A DNA stretch of 44,122 nucleotides from Oscillospiraceae bacterium (GTDB taxonomy: Bacteria; Bacillota; Clostridia; Oscillospirales; CAG-272), in the NCBI GenBank assembly GCA_015064725.1, contig SVRQ01000014.1, positions 1-44,122 of the forward strand, written 5' to 3'. A program made the position numbers and the translations under genes. The notes under the pieces are model-generated. The model was not told the DNA's origin. It saw only the letters and a program-made list of their open reading frames with translations, and ran no database searches. Below are positions 1-8,500 of this stretch, in pieces (positions within the stretch are counted from its first letter, which is position 1; each line of letters opens with the position of its first letter).

Positions 1-898
1 GGAACGCCGAGCCAAAGGCACGCAGAGGCAAGAAGAAATCCACCGCAACGAGAATGAGGAACAGAGCCGCAATAGGAGAAAGATCCCAGAAAATCACCGA
101 GAGGATCGCCATAGCAATGCCAAGACCCGCGCCGCCGTATGCGACCAAGTCCATAATGGTGGTGCTTGCCAGCTGCATCACAAGGACTTTCATTGTGATC
201 TTGCGAAAATCCTCGCTTGTTTCATTCATCTTGTTGTGCTGTGCTTCGTCAGCCTTGAAGATTTTGAGCTCCTTTAAGCCCTGAACGCTATCGAGGAAGG
301 AATCTCCCATAGACGTGTACTTGCCCCAATATTTCGCAAAGATCTTTTTTGCGTATTTGGATACTGCAATAATGGATACGGGGATCAAAGGTACACAGCA
401 GAGCAGAACGAGAGCCACGCGCCATTCGATCCATACGGTGATGCCGAACAGAACGAAGGGGGCGAGCATCGCGTAAAAGAACTGCGGAATGTAGGAAGAA
501 TAGTAAAGATCAAGCTGTTCTACTCCCTCCATAGAAACCTGTGTCAGCCCTGCCATACTCATACCGTCGGTCGAGCGAACGCCGAGGGTGACGATCTTGT
601 TATAGACCTTCTCTCGCAGATCCTTCTTTGCCTTTCTGCCAAGCAAATCCTTCAGATCTCCCACAAGGCGAGATGCGATATACCTTACCGCAATTCCTAT
701 CGCCGCACAAACGGCAGGCCATAGGAATATGATCGCGCCTCCGCTGTATTCATCGTAATGAATGGCGAGGTCCACCGCCCAACAGATCGAGGCGGTAATG
801 CCTACGTTTGCGAATAAGCCGAGCACCATCAGCCCTACGGCATAAAATATGTATTTTTTGTTGCTCCCAAGCAATCGGAGCAGGTTCTTATCAATCAT
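1..898 (-). CDS. ABC exporter, CydD-like permease/ATPase (partial)
   Basis: The first 299 residues of an ABC exporter are visible; the C-terminal nucleotide-binding domain lies beyond the left edge. The protein starts MIDKNLLRLLGSNKKY and has hydrophobic segments near residues 15-39, 55-75, 140-178, 243-268 and 275-295, typical of the six-helix exporter fold. Stretches such as KAKKDLREKVYNKIVTLG, DGMSMAGLTQVSMEGVEQL and SVQGLKELKIFKAD are characteristic of CydD-like exporters. The start is ATG at 898, with GGGAGG five to seven bases upstream. Family members export thiols, lipids or drugs, and the substrate cannot be told here. A CydC-like partner may follow outside the window. Two inverted repeats sit directly upstream and probably control it. 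Confidence 0.85.
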   Translation of the reverse strand, partial: MIDKNLLRLLGSNKKYIFYAVGLMVLGLFANVGITASICWAVDLAIHYDEYSGGAIIFLWPAVCAAIGIAVRYIASRLVGDLKDLLGRKAKKDLREKVYNKIVTLGVRSTDGMSMAGLTQVSMEGVEQLDLYYSSYIPQFFYAMLAPFVLFGITVWIEWRVALVLLCCVPLIPVSIIAVSKYAKKIFAKYWGKYTSMGDSFLDSVQGLKELKIFKADEAQHNKMNETSEDFRKITMKVLVMQLASTTIMDLVAYGGAGLGIAMAILSVIFWDLSPIAALFLILVAVDFFLPLRAFGSAF

Positions 899-914
899 AT
901 ATTGCCTCCCAAAT

Positions 915-934
915 CAGTTAGCAATGGCTAACTG
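915..934. promoter_or_regulatory. Inverted repeat, probable operator of the ABC exporter
   Basis: Perfect 8-bp inverted repeat, CAGTTAGC and GCTAACTG around AATG, 17 bases upstream of the exporter start codon. The GTTAGC/GCTAAC arms resemble the known DtxR/IdeR-family operator core (TTAGGTTAGCCTAACC). A DtxR-family remnant lies about 115 bp away, which makes a metal-responsive operator attractive. That link is inference. Confidence 0.55.
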
Positions 935-948
935 ATATCTTTGTAATT

Positions 949-977
949 AGCGAACGCTGCAGATGTTAGCGTTCGCT
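949..977. promoter_or_regulatory. Inverted repeat, second putative operator
   Basis: Perfect 10-bp inverted repeat: AGCGAACGCT at 949-958 and AGCGTTCGCT at 968-977, separated by nine bases. It lies in the gap between the exporter and the DtxR remnant. Neither strand has a T-run after it, so an operator fits better than a terminator. The cognate regulator is unknown. Confidence 0.45.
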
Positions 978-1048
978 TACTGAGATATTATATCATAAAA
1001 TCTAAAAAATTACAAGATATACGAAAAAAAGTTGCAAAAAAATCAAAA

Positions 1049-1327
1049 GGTCTAGGTTATTCCAGACCTTCGGTCAGCCGTGCGGTCGGTCTTTTGAAGA
1101 AAAGCGAATATATTATTGTCGATTCCGAAGGCTATATTACAATGACGGCAAAAGGAGAGCAATTCGCAAAGGATCTATATGAACGGCACACAGTTTTTAC
1201 AAATATGCTGATAGCTCTCGGCGTTGATGAAAAAACCGCCGCCGAGGATGCCTGCCGCATAGAACACGTTATTAGCGATAAGTCATTCGCTGCTGTAAAA
1301 AAGCATTACTTGGATTATAAAAAATGA
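1049..1327 (+). pseudogene. 5'-truncated DtxR/MntR-family metal-dependent repressor
   Basis: The reading frame around 1049-1327 gives GLGYSRPSVSRAVGLLKK, then a conserved stretch including GYITMTAKGEQFAKDLYERH, and ends with DACRIEHVISD. These are the recognition helix, wing and start of the dimerisation and metal-binding domain of DtxR/MntR repressors. The first 35-40 residues of the family (first helices and N-terminal metal ligands) are absent. Upstream, the frame reads into AT-rich, Lys-rich sequence that does not look like the family, and no good start codon with a ribosome site is present. A TTG at 1094 could give a 77-aa product, but that would lack the DNA-reading helix. I read this as a 5' deletion. 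A functional short protein is possible but less likely. Confidence 0.7.
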
Positions 1328-1337
1328 TAAATATCCC

Positions 1338-1378
1338 AAGAGAGAACAAGGCATATATCCGCCTTGTTCTCTCTTTTT
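1338..1378 (+). terminator. Rho-independent terminator
   Basis: 15-bp perfect stem (1338-1352 with 1361-1375), 8-base loop, then a run of T. It follows the DtxR remnant and insulates it from the XRE gene. Retention of a good terminator suggests the locus was once an intact gene. Confidence 0.9.
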
Positions 1379-1404
1379 GTTACCCGCCATCACGCGCCGC
1401 GTTA

Positions 1405-1433
1405 TTGTCTTCGCGCGTACCTTATGATAAAAT
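1405..1433 (+). promoter_or_regulatory. Sigma-A type promoter of the XRE gene
   Basis: TTGTCT at 1405-1410 and TAAAAT at 1428-1433 with a 17-bp spacer. The predicted start of transcription is about 1440, giving a very short leader before AGGTGA (1441-1446) and the ATG at 1452. Confidence 0.6.
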
Positions 1434-1451
1434 ATAAGCGAGGTGAGATAT

Positions 1452-2405
1452 ATGAGTCAAAATAAAAGCTATATGTCCGCGGTAGGACAAAATATAAAGA
1501 AGCTTCGCACGGACAGCAAAACGAGCCAAGCGCATCTTGCACAGTTTTTGGGAATACAGACACAGACCGTTTCCAAATGGGAGCGTGAGATCTGCGCACC
1601 GGATATAGAGAAATTACCCGAAATAGCCGCGTTTTTCGGTGTAAGCATAGATGAGCTTTTCAGGACAGACAGCGAAAGATCACCCGATGCCGCAATTTCA
1701 CAGCTCAAAAAGCTGCTGTCAGAGTTGAATTTCCAAGCTCTTTGCGAAAAAGCACTTGAATTCGCCATAGCCTTTCCAAAAAACAAGGAATTTACGGAAT
1801 ATATTCTTATTGGTGCGGTACAATCACTTCAGTGCGATCTCCCCGTTTCTCAAGCCACGTTGGAGCAAGCCGTAAACATCGGCAAGCGCACCGCGGCAGA
1901 GCACGCGGATGCATACGGGATAATTTACAATCTTTGCGCTCTTTTATACCTCTTAAAGCGCAACAAGGAAGCGGATTTTTACTACGATATGCTCTGCCCC
2001 GCAACCCTCTGCCGCCAGATGCTCTCGCATTATAAATTCACGGGAAAAGCAAGAGAAAAAGCTCTCAAAGAAAATATAGGTATGTATCATACATTCATCG
2101 CCACATCCCTTTCCCTGCTTGCGGACGAAGAAAAGGAGCTTTCCGATATAGTAAACTACCGCAGGCAAGCAATGACCCATCAAGAGCAAGCCTTCGCATA
2201 TACGGGCAAAAAGCGTTTTCTTGAAATAAACCTTTCGCTGTTGCTTGCCATCCGCGCGGCATACGCCGAATCCGGCGAAAGCGAAAAAGCGGCGGAAGCT
2301 TTTTCGCAAGCGGAAAGCTACGCACAAAAGCACGGGCTTCAGAATCATTTCCGGTCCTTGCTTTTAAAGCACGTCTTTCCCGAGGAAAGAGATCTCTGTG
2401 TTTGA
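1452..2405 (+). CDS. XRE-family transcriptional regulator with C-terminal helical domain
   Basis: 317 residues. Residues about 10-70 form a Cro/C1-type helix-turn-helix (GQNIKKLRTDSKTSQAHLAQ, then QTQTVSKWERE, then FGVSIDELF). The remaining ~240 residues are helical with no DNA-binding look, resembling the TPR-like sensor domains often fused to XRE regulators (segments such as AEHADAYGIIYNLCALLYLL and YAESGESEKAAEAFSQAESY). ATG 1452 is preferred over GTG 1443, because AGGTGA lies five bases upstream of the ATG and overlaps the GTG. A small membrane-protein gene follows after 18 bp and is probably cotranscribed. The ligand or peptide sensed is unknown. Confidence 0.85.
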   Translation: MSQNKSYMSAVGQNIKKLRTDSKTSQAHLAQFLGIQTQTVSKWEREICAPDIEKLPEIAAFFGVSIDELFRTDSERSPDAAISQLKKLLSELNFQALCEKALEFAIAFPKNKEFTEYILIGAVQSLQCDLPVSQATLEQAVNIGKRTAAEHADAYGIIYNLCALLYLLKRNKEADFYYDMLCPATLCRQMLSHYKFTGKAREKALKENIGMYHTFIATSLSLLADEEKELSDIVNYRRQAMTHQEQAFAYTGKKRFLEINLSLLLAIRAAYAESGESEKAAEAFSQAESYAQKHGLQNHFRSLLLKHVFPEERDLCV

Positions 2406-2423
2406 AAGGGGTGAGGAAAGATT

Positions 2424-2972
2424 ATGTACACCGACCTTTACTGCCACAAAATGCTCCTCAAAAACGAGAAAGTTCCCGTAATTTTTACGGTGCTCCGCAA
2501 AATTTTAGGTATCGTGTTTCTGCTCGTTTCCGTTGCGGCGATGATAATTGCCGTGCGCGCAACAAAAAAGTTTTTTGCCATACTTCTTACCATCGTGTTT
2601 TTCACCGCCGCCGTTCCCATTATAATAATGGACGGCGCATATCTTGTGCTTTGGCAAAAACACATCGTAAGCATAAGAGCAAAGCACGGCTTACCCATAA
2701 AATATGATAAGCGCAAGCTTTTTGGGGGATACGCAAAGATATTCTCGTTTCTTTGGTTCTTTCCCGCCGCCTCCTTCCTGATACCGGGCGGCCACCTTTG
2801 GATAGCTGTGCTGCCGCCGCTGCTCCTAACAAGCGTTCTGACACTTGTGCTTATACAGCATACCTGGACAGCATTCGGCTTTTCGCGCCGTTCATATTGG
2901 CTTATGCATACGCTTGCGCTTGCCACGCTCTCCGCCACGGCGATAGCGTTCAGAGCGTGTATGGGGTATTAA
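2424..2972 (+). CDS. Small multi-pass membrane protein, unknown function
   Basis: 182 residues with four to five hydrophobic segments (about 22-44, 47-68, 105-120, 124-145 and 158-178) joined by basic loops. It matches no family I recognise. A GGGGTGAGG-rich stretch lies just upstream of the ATG, and the gene begins 18 bp after the XRE regulator, so the two probably form one transcription unit ended by the terminator at 2977. By context it could be the regulator's output or a membrane partner, but nothing in the sequence shows this. Confidence 0.75.
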   Translation: MYTDLYCHKMLLKNEKVPVIFTVLRKILGIVFLLVSVAAMIIAVRATKKFFAILLTIVFFTAAVPIIIMDGAYLVLWQKHIVSIRAKHGLPIKYDKRKLFGGYAKIFSFLWFFPAASFLIPGGHLWIAVLPPLLLTSVLTLVLIQHTWTAFGFSRRSYWLMHTLALATLSATAIAFRACMGY

Positions 2973-2976
2973 CACA

Positions 2977-3006
2977 AAAAGCAGTTGCTTTCGCAACTGC
3001 TTTTCT
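2977..3006. terminator. Bidirectional terminator between convergent genes
   Basis: AAAAGCAGTTGC and GCAACTGCTTTT pair around a TTTC loop. A-runs and T-runs on both sides let it serve both the plus-strand membrane-protein gene and the minus-strand BspA-like gene. Confidence 0.9.
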
Positions 3007-4791
3007 TTATGCTTTATTACCTTTTATGGTTCTATAATATTCCTCAAGCTTCTTTCTGCGGTAGATAACACCCATAACGATGCCCACAGAGATAAAGAGG
3101 AACGCCGTCACTCCAAGGATGGCGAACGTGAATTGGAAAATGCTCATACCCATAAACATTCTCACGCCCGTTGTAACGTATTCGATCTCCTCAAACTGCA
3201 CAAGCTCGCCGTAATCAGGCGCGTCATCAGGGGAGATTATCGCATCCTGCACGCTGACAGAGGGCGCATCAAGCGCGATAACGTACTCTGTAGAGGATTT
3301 TATGGAGCTCAGATAATACGTTGCAGAGCCGTTTTTATCGACCTTGACGGTCTGGAGAAGCTCAAGCCCCTTGCCCGGAACGTTCTGATAGAGCGTTGCC
3401 GTACTGCCCGCCGCACTCTTGCCGATAAATACCTTAGGGGAGAAATCGAACTTTGCATCGCCAGCAAAGGAGAGCAAGTAGCTTGCCGCATCGCCAAAGG
3501 CTTTTTTGTGCGCCTTCGTCGGTTCGGTGTTGCCCGAAAGAGTGTAGGTGAGCGTGTAATTTTCCGGATGCTCCTCTTCCTTTTCAAGGCGCTCGCAATC
3601 TATCTTGACGGTAGAACCGTCGTTCATATCGATAGTGATGTTCACGTCCTTGCCGGTAAGCGCGCCGATAGTGTCGCCGGGGACCTCCTGCTTGTCGTTG
3701 ACGTTGACGGAAACGTTTATCTCGTTTTCATCCACGTTTTTAGTCTCGCCGTTTTCTATCTGCTCTATAAGCTCGCGCCAGCCATCGACGTTTTCAAGCA
3801 CCGCTTCGATGGACACGTTCGTTTTTTTATCTCCCGCAACCTGGTCTTCTATATCGATAGATTCCTTTACCGTTGTGGAGATCATAGAGTTATCGGTCTT
3901 GTTGACCGTTGTTGTTGTAATGATGATGGTATCGTCCTTAACGTCCACACCCGTGGAGGAGGATGTGTTCGTTGTGGGCTCGGTGTACTCCACGGCATCC
4001 TTGCTGATGCTTTCAAGGCTCGTGCCGCGCACGTCCTCCAAAATAGCTTCGCCGTCCGCTTGCGCACCGCTGTAATATATCTTACCGAGATTTTCGCAGC
4101 GGTAAAATGCCTTTCTGCCGATGGACGTTATGTTTTTCGCAAGAGTTACCTGCGAAAGCATATCGCAGCCATAGAAAGTCCATTCGGGAAGTTCGGCTAT
4201 ATTCGCCTGTATCTCTGCGCTTACAAGCGCACTGCAATAGGTGAACACCTGTGTTCCCATCGACGTTACGGAGGCGGGGATGGATATCGTCTGCAAATTA
4301 TAGCAACGATAGAACGCCTTTTTGCCGATCGTGCGAAGCGAGCTTGGCAAGCGGACGCTTGCAAGGCTTTCGCAGCATTCAAACGCGCTCTCTCCGATGC
4401 TTGTAATGCCCGAACCAAGAGAAAGCATTTTAAGGCTCTTGCAGTTTGCGAAAGCGAACGCGCCGATGCTCTTAACGGTGTAGGCGATATTCACGGAAGT
4501 GACGTTTTCGCACCCGTAAAAAGCGAGGTTGCCCACGGAGGTAACGCCGTTTTTAATTTCTATAACACGGATGCTTTCTGCGCTGTCGTGCCAAGGGGCG
4601 GGGTTTGTTTCCGTAAAGTTGTTCATTGCACCATTGCCCGAGATGGTGAGCGTTCCGCCCGAAAGCGACCAGGTAAGACCCGAGCCAACCTCTGCCGCGA
4701 AAGCGGCGGGAGCGAGCAAAGCCGAAAGCAGAGCAAGTGTAAGAAGCACCGCCGCAGCTTTGCGAATATTAAATTTTGTTTTTTCGCGCAT
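3007..4791 (-). CDS. BspA-like leucine-rich repeat surface protein with C-terminal membrane anchor
   Basis: 594 residues. A Sec signal peptide (LLTLALLSALLAPAAFAAE) is followed by about seven 23-residue LRR_5/BspA repeats around residues 70-240. Their hallmark pattern is seen in SIGESAFECCESLASVRLP, TIGKKAFYRCYNLQTISIP and SIGRKAFYRCENLGKIYYSG. A beta-rich region follows (residues ~270-530), then a transmembrane segment (FTFAILGVTAFLFISVGIVM) and a short basic tail. Such proteins sit on the cell surface and commonly act in adhesion. There is no LPXTG motif, so anchoring is by the membrane helix. The start is ATG 4791 with AGGAGG seven bases upstream. It shows no visible operon link to its neighbours, since repeats lie directly upstream. 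Confidence 0.9.
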   Translation of the reverse strand: MREKTKFNIRKAAAVLLTLALLSALLAPAAFAAEVGSGLTWSLSGGTLTISGNGAMNNFTETNPAPWHDSAESIRVIEIKNGVTSVGNLAFYGCENVTSVNIAYTVKSIGAFAFANCKSLKMLSLGSGITSIGESAFECCESLASVRLPSSLRTIGKKAFYRCYNLQTISIPASVTSMGTQVFTYCSALVSAEIQANIAELPEWTFYGCDMLSQVTLAKNITSIGRKAFYRCENLGKIYYSGAQADGEAILEDVRGTSLESISKDAVEYTEPTTNTSSSTGVDVKDDTIIITTTTVNKTDNSMISTTVKESIDIEDQVAGDKKTNVSIEAVLENVDGWRELIEQIENGETKNVDENEINVSVNVNDKQEVPGDTIGALTGKDVNITIDMNDGSTVKIDCERLEKEEEHPENYTLTYTLSGNTEPTKAHKKAFGDAASYLLSFAGDAKFDFSPKVFIGKSAAGSTATLYQNVPGKGLELLQTVKVDKNGSATYYLSSIKSSTEYVIALDAPSVSVQDAIISPDDAPDYGELVQFEEIEYVTTGVRMFMGMSIFQFTFAILGVTAFLFISVGIVMGVIYRRKKLEEYYRTIKGNKA

Positions 4792-4816
4792 AGGCGCCTC
4801 CTTTTGTTGGTGTTGA

Positions 4817-4965
4817 CCTCATCCACCACTACGTGGTCCCCCTTCCCCGAGATTTTGCTTACGCCAAGGGGAAGGTCCTGCGGAATTGCACTCGATTGAA
4901 GTTTACGCGCCGCGAGCCCCTCCCCTCTGGGGAGGGTGGATTGCCGTCAGGCAAGACGGGTGAGG
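4817..4965. repeat. MITE-like palindromic repeat, copy 1
   Basis: A 149-bp element bounded by CCTCATCC and GGGTGAGG (near-perfect terminal inverted repeats). Its first 110 bp match 5429-5538 with only two differences. The inner part holds hairpins such as the CCCCTCCCC/GGGGAGGG pair. No coding capacity. Confidence 0.8.
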
Positions 4966-4974
4966 TGCTTTTTG

Positions 4975-5068
4975 CCTCTTCACCCACTGCGTGGGAGCTT
5001 CCCCGGAGGGGAAGCCCTTGCCTTCCCCTTTGGGGAAGGTGTCACGGTGTAAGCCGTGACGAAAGAGG
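4975..5068. repeat. Second palindromic repeat, different subtype
   Basis: A 94-bp element from CCTCTT to AAGAGG with three nested hairpins: CCCACTGCGTGGG, a CTTCCCC/GGGGAAG pair, and GTCACGG (5041-5047) with CCGTGAC (5054-5060). It abuts the stop codon of the DUF559 gene. A diverged relative lies near 22257-22305. Confidence 0.65.
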
Positions 5069-5070
5069 TT

Positions 5071-5424
5071 CTAAATCGACCTCTCTTTTACTTTCAAATC
5101 GATCATTCTGCACACACCGCGCAGATTTTTTGTTATGTCCGAGTTTGGAAAGCGCAACACCTCTATACCCAAGCTGTTCAAATAATTTGTTCGCACGGCA
5201 TCGTGGTGCTTACCCTCCTGCTCGTAATGCTGAGAGCCGTCAAGCTCCACAGCAAGCTTTGCCGCGGCACAGTAGAAGTCTAAAATGTAGATGCCTACTG
5301 TCACTTGGCGGCGGAATTGGTGCGGATATTTTCGCAAATATGCGTACCAAAGTTTCGACTCTTGCGGAGTCATATTTTTGCGCAATTCTTGCGCATATGG
5401 GGTTAATTTTTCGTTGTGTTTCAT
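5071..5424 (-). CDS. DUF559 endonuclease-domain protein
   Basis: 117 residues, the usual length of stand-alone DUF559 (Vsr-like, PD-(D/E)XK fold) proteins. The N-terminus NMTPQESKLWYAYLR and the core IYILDFYCAAAKLAVELDG contain the expected Asp...Glu-x-Asp-Gly nuclease residues. QHYEQEGKHHDAVRTNYLNS and GIEVLRFPNSDI follow as in the family. The cellular role of DUF559 proteins is not established. The gene fills almost exactly the space between two palindromic repeat elements. Its GAGG ribosome site (5429-5432, complement) is the very end of the right-hand repeat. This suggests it travels with, or depends on, the repeats. Confidence 0.85.
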   Translation of the reverse strand: MKHNEKLTPYAQELRKNMTPQESKLWYAYLRKYPHQFRRQVTVGIYILDFYCAAAKLAVELDGSQHYEQEGKHHDAVRTNYLNSLGIEVLRFPNSDITKNLRGVCRMIDLKVKERSI

Positions 5425-5428
5425 AGTT

Positions 5429-5586
5429 CCTCATCCACCACTACGTGGTCCCCCTTCCCCGAGATTTTGCTTACGCAAAGGGGAAGGTCCTGCGGAATTG
5501 CACTCGATTAAAGTTTACGCGCCGCGAGCCCCTCCCCTTGCGTAGCATACGGGGAGGGTGGTTGAGCGTAGCGAAATCGGGTGAGG
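5429..5586. repeat. MITE-like palindromic repeat, copy 2
   Basis: A 158-bp element with the same CCTCATCC/GGGTGAGG termini as 4817-4965. It matches that copy over its first 110 bp with two mismatches, then diverges inside the apical hairpin. It separates the DUF559 start from the end of the giant surface-protein gene and may end that transcript by folding, though no T-run is present. Confidence 0.8.
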
Positions 5587-5597
5587 CTTACACCAAT

Positions 5598-8500
5598 TTA
5601 ACTTTTGGGAACTCTTGATGTTTCAACCTTAGGATTGCTTTGCGGATAGTTATCCATTTCATTAGCTTGGTCGGTAGTTATTATCGTAGATCCCGGAGGG
5701 TCACCTGTCATATCGTCACCAGTCTCATAATAAGTTGTCGTTATAGTAACAATATATTCTCCCATTGTTTTGTCACCATCTGTATATCCAATAACCGCGC
5801 TGATTGTTTGATTACCCGTAATCGTTATTGTTTCCCCAACATCGTAAGTTGTATTACCCACTTTCCAACCCGTTATCTTATACGTTCTTGTATAAGTGGT
5901 AAGAACTTCATCTGCTTGAGTTACCATAACTATTTCACGATATTCTTGATACTTATCTGTTTTCCAGATCCATCCCTCCGTCCAAGTCTCATAATATGTA
6001 GCTATCTGACTCGGTCCGGAAATCGTCTTTTCATTTTCTGTTTTGGATTCAGATTTCTCCTCCGTCCAAGTCTGGCTACCCGGCAATGTTACGGTAAACG
6101 TACCGTCTGCCTGAGGTGTGCCTACAATTCTAGAAGGAGTTGTACCTGTAAAGCTGCTTTCAATAGATTTTATATCCGTGAAGTCAACATACGCAGGATA
6201 CTGCGGCTGGCTAATTGTTACGGGATTAGACAATGTCACAGTATAATCTACTCCACCGTAGTTCACAACGATAGTTCTTACCGTTTGAATTCCTGCAGGG
6301 AAGATTTTGGGATTGGTTCTGTAAGTAGAACCATTTATACCGCCGCCAATATCTTGTTTCTTTTCTTGATTATTGGCAGTAAACTCATAAGTTCTATTAT
6401 AAGTGCTGCTGGAGGCATTCGTAAATACCATCGATGCAGTAAAGCCACTGCTCGGCATACCGGACAATTTAAGAGTAACACTCGGCAAATATACATTATA
6501 GCGATTATTATCGCCGGCATAAATATATACCGCCGCACTATAATCAGTATATGTGTTAAATGCGCCTTCTATATTTTTATCATATGCAACACTACCATCG
6601 CTTCCTCTTGTACCTGTATAAAGTCGATGGGAATCCGTAGGACTTACCTCTGTTACAGTCACTGTCGGTTTATTAGACCATACCGTGAACTTAGGAGCAC
6701 TGGACGGCAGTTCGCCATCGTAAGTGCCTGGATTTTCAACTTCATGACCCTGTTCATTAGCAATAAAATACGATTTCCCACCAATAGTATAATTGAGTAC
6801 CGTATTATAATTACCGGCAAAAACAATAGTCGCATCAGCACTTTGATTGTAAGTTGTGCCGCTTTCAGTCATATTAACTTTAACGATACCGCCTGCATTG
6901 GTGTGAGATGCACCTGTATATCCGCCATTGGTATCAGAACCATTGTTATAGATAAACTTGAGCACAACATTATCAATACCGCTGATATGCGCGCCCGTAA
7001 AGTCAACAATACCAACACTCAAACCGGAAACCGTATGCTGCTGCATAAACATACCTGTTATATTGCCGTTTACATCCTTACCAAAGTCTTTGCTCTGTCC
7101 ATCTGTAAATGATACGTGTACTTTCGCAATCACCTTTGTTGTACGCGGCTTATTTGCAAGTTCATCTTCGATAACCAAATAATGGTCTTTTGCAGCATCT
7201 TCAACCATTTCCATAACAGTCTTGCCGCTGTAAACCATATCTTCGGTAATCTCTACCGCGTTGCCGTTGCCTTCAAAGATAGGTGCAAGCGGGTCGTCCT
7301 TGAAGAAGTCTATGTCGCCGTTATCCTTTCTGTATGCAACGTTCGTTGCAAGCACCTTGGTAAGCGTCCAATAGCCATCTCCAACCGCCTTGGGTAACGT
7401 AAACTTATAGAACGTGGAAACGCTGCTTGTGTCTTCGCTTTCCAGTTTTTCGCCCTTTACAAGGTAAATCGTTGTATTTCCATCGGGGTCTGCGTGTTCA
7501 AAGAAGCCGTAAACTAACGCAGATTTTGCGTTATTAAGGCTTACTGTCATAGTTGCCGCAGGATTATCGCCTATAACGATAACTTCACTGCTGGAGTGCA
7601 ATTCGCTGAATGTTGCGGGATCGCGGGAAATAGAGATAACGCTGGAAGCACTTCTTGCGTTTGTAATGGTTTCCTCGCCGTTGCTCGTTACAACAGTCGC
7701 GTTTACGAATTTATATTCGCCAACACCGTCCACAGTAATATGACCAACGTAGCCTTCGTCAGCCGCGCTCCATCTAAGGTCTGCGCTTGCGCCTTCCGTA
7801 TAAGTTATCCTTGTTGCAAGACCCGTTATCTCTTTGCCTTCGCTATCGTAAACTTTCATTTTTACGTTGAAGTCGTGAGATTTGTCGTCATATATGAACT
7901 GATAACCGTTTGCTACTTCTCTGAACTCTTCTGTATTCTCGGTAATACCGCAACCGCAATGGTCAACACCGAGCGTGCCATCGTGCGTGAGCCATACGGC
8001 TACGCTGAGCTTGGTGCGTACTTCGCGCGTGTAAACCGAGCCAACCGAATAGTAAAGTCCATCGACCATAACGTTTTCAAGCGTATACGTACCGTCGGAA
8101 ACGAAAGTAGCCGTACCCGTATAGTGGCCGCTGCCGCTTTGAGATTCCGTAAAGTTTATCGTTACGGCGACGTTATCTTCGTTGATGAACACACCCTTAA
8201 CGCTGTTCGGGGTAAGAGTTCCGTTTTGCGCGTCATATGCGCTTATCTTCACGGAGAAGCTTTCCGTAACGTAGTCTGCAGCGGTCATATATTCGTGCGT
8301 CAAGCCTTTATCGCCGCTGAAGTCTGATACGCTGAAGCCGTGAACAATAACCTTTACCGCTTCGGCGTTACCCGTATCGACCACGTTCGTAAGCTTGCGC
8401 TCAATACCATCTGCAAAAACGCTTCGCAAGATGTATTCGCCGGGGGCGGTGAACGTAGCAGTTGCCGTCCACTTTGTCGGGTCGCTTGCGCTTTGAGTAA

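Noticed and set aside
3133-4899. A 588-codon open frame opposite the BspA-like gene
   Set aside because: Same register effect; the minus-strand protein has a signal peptide, LRR repeats and an anchor, and the plus-strand product resembles nothing.
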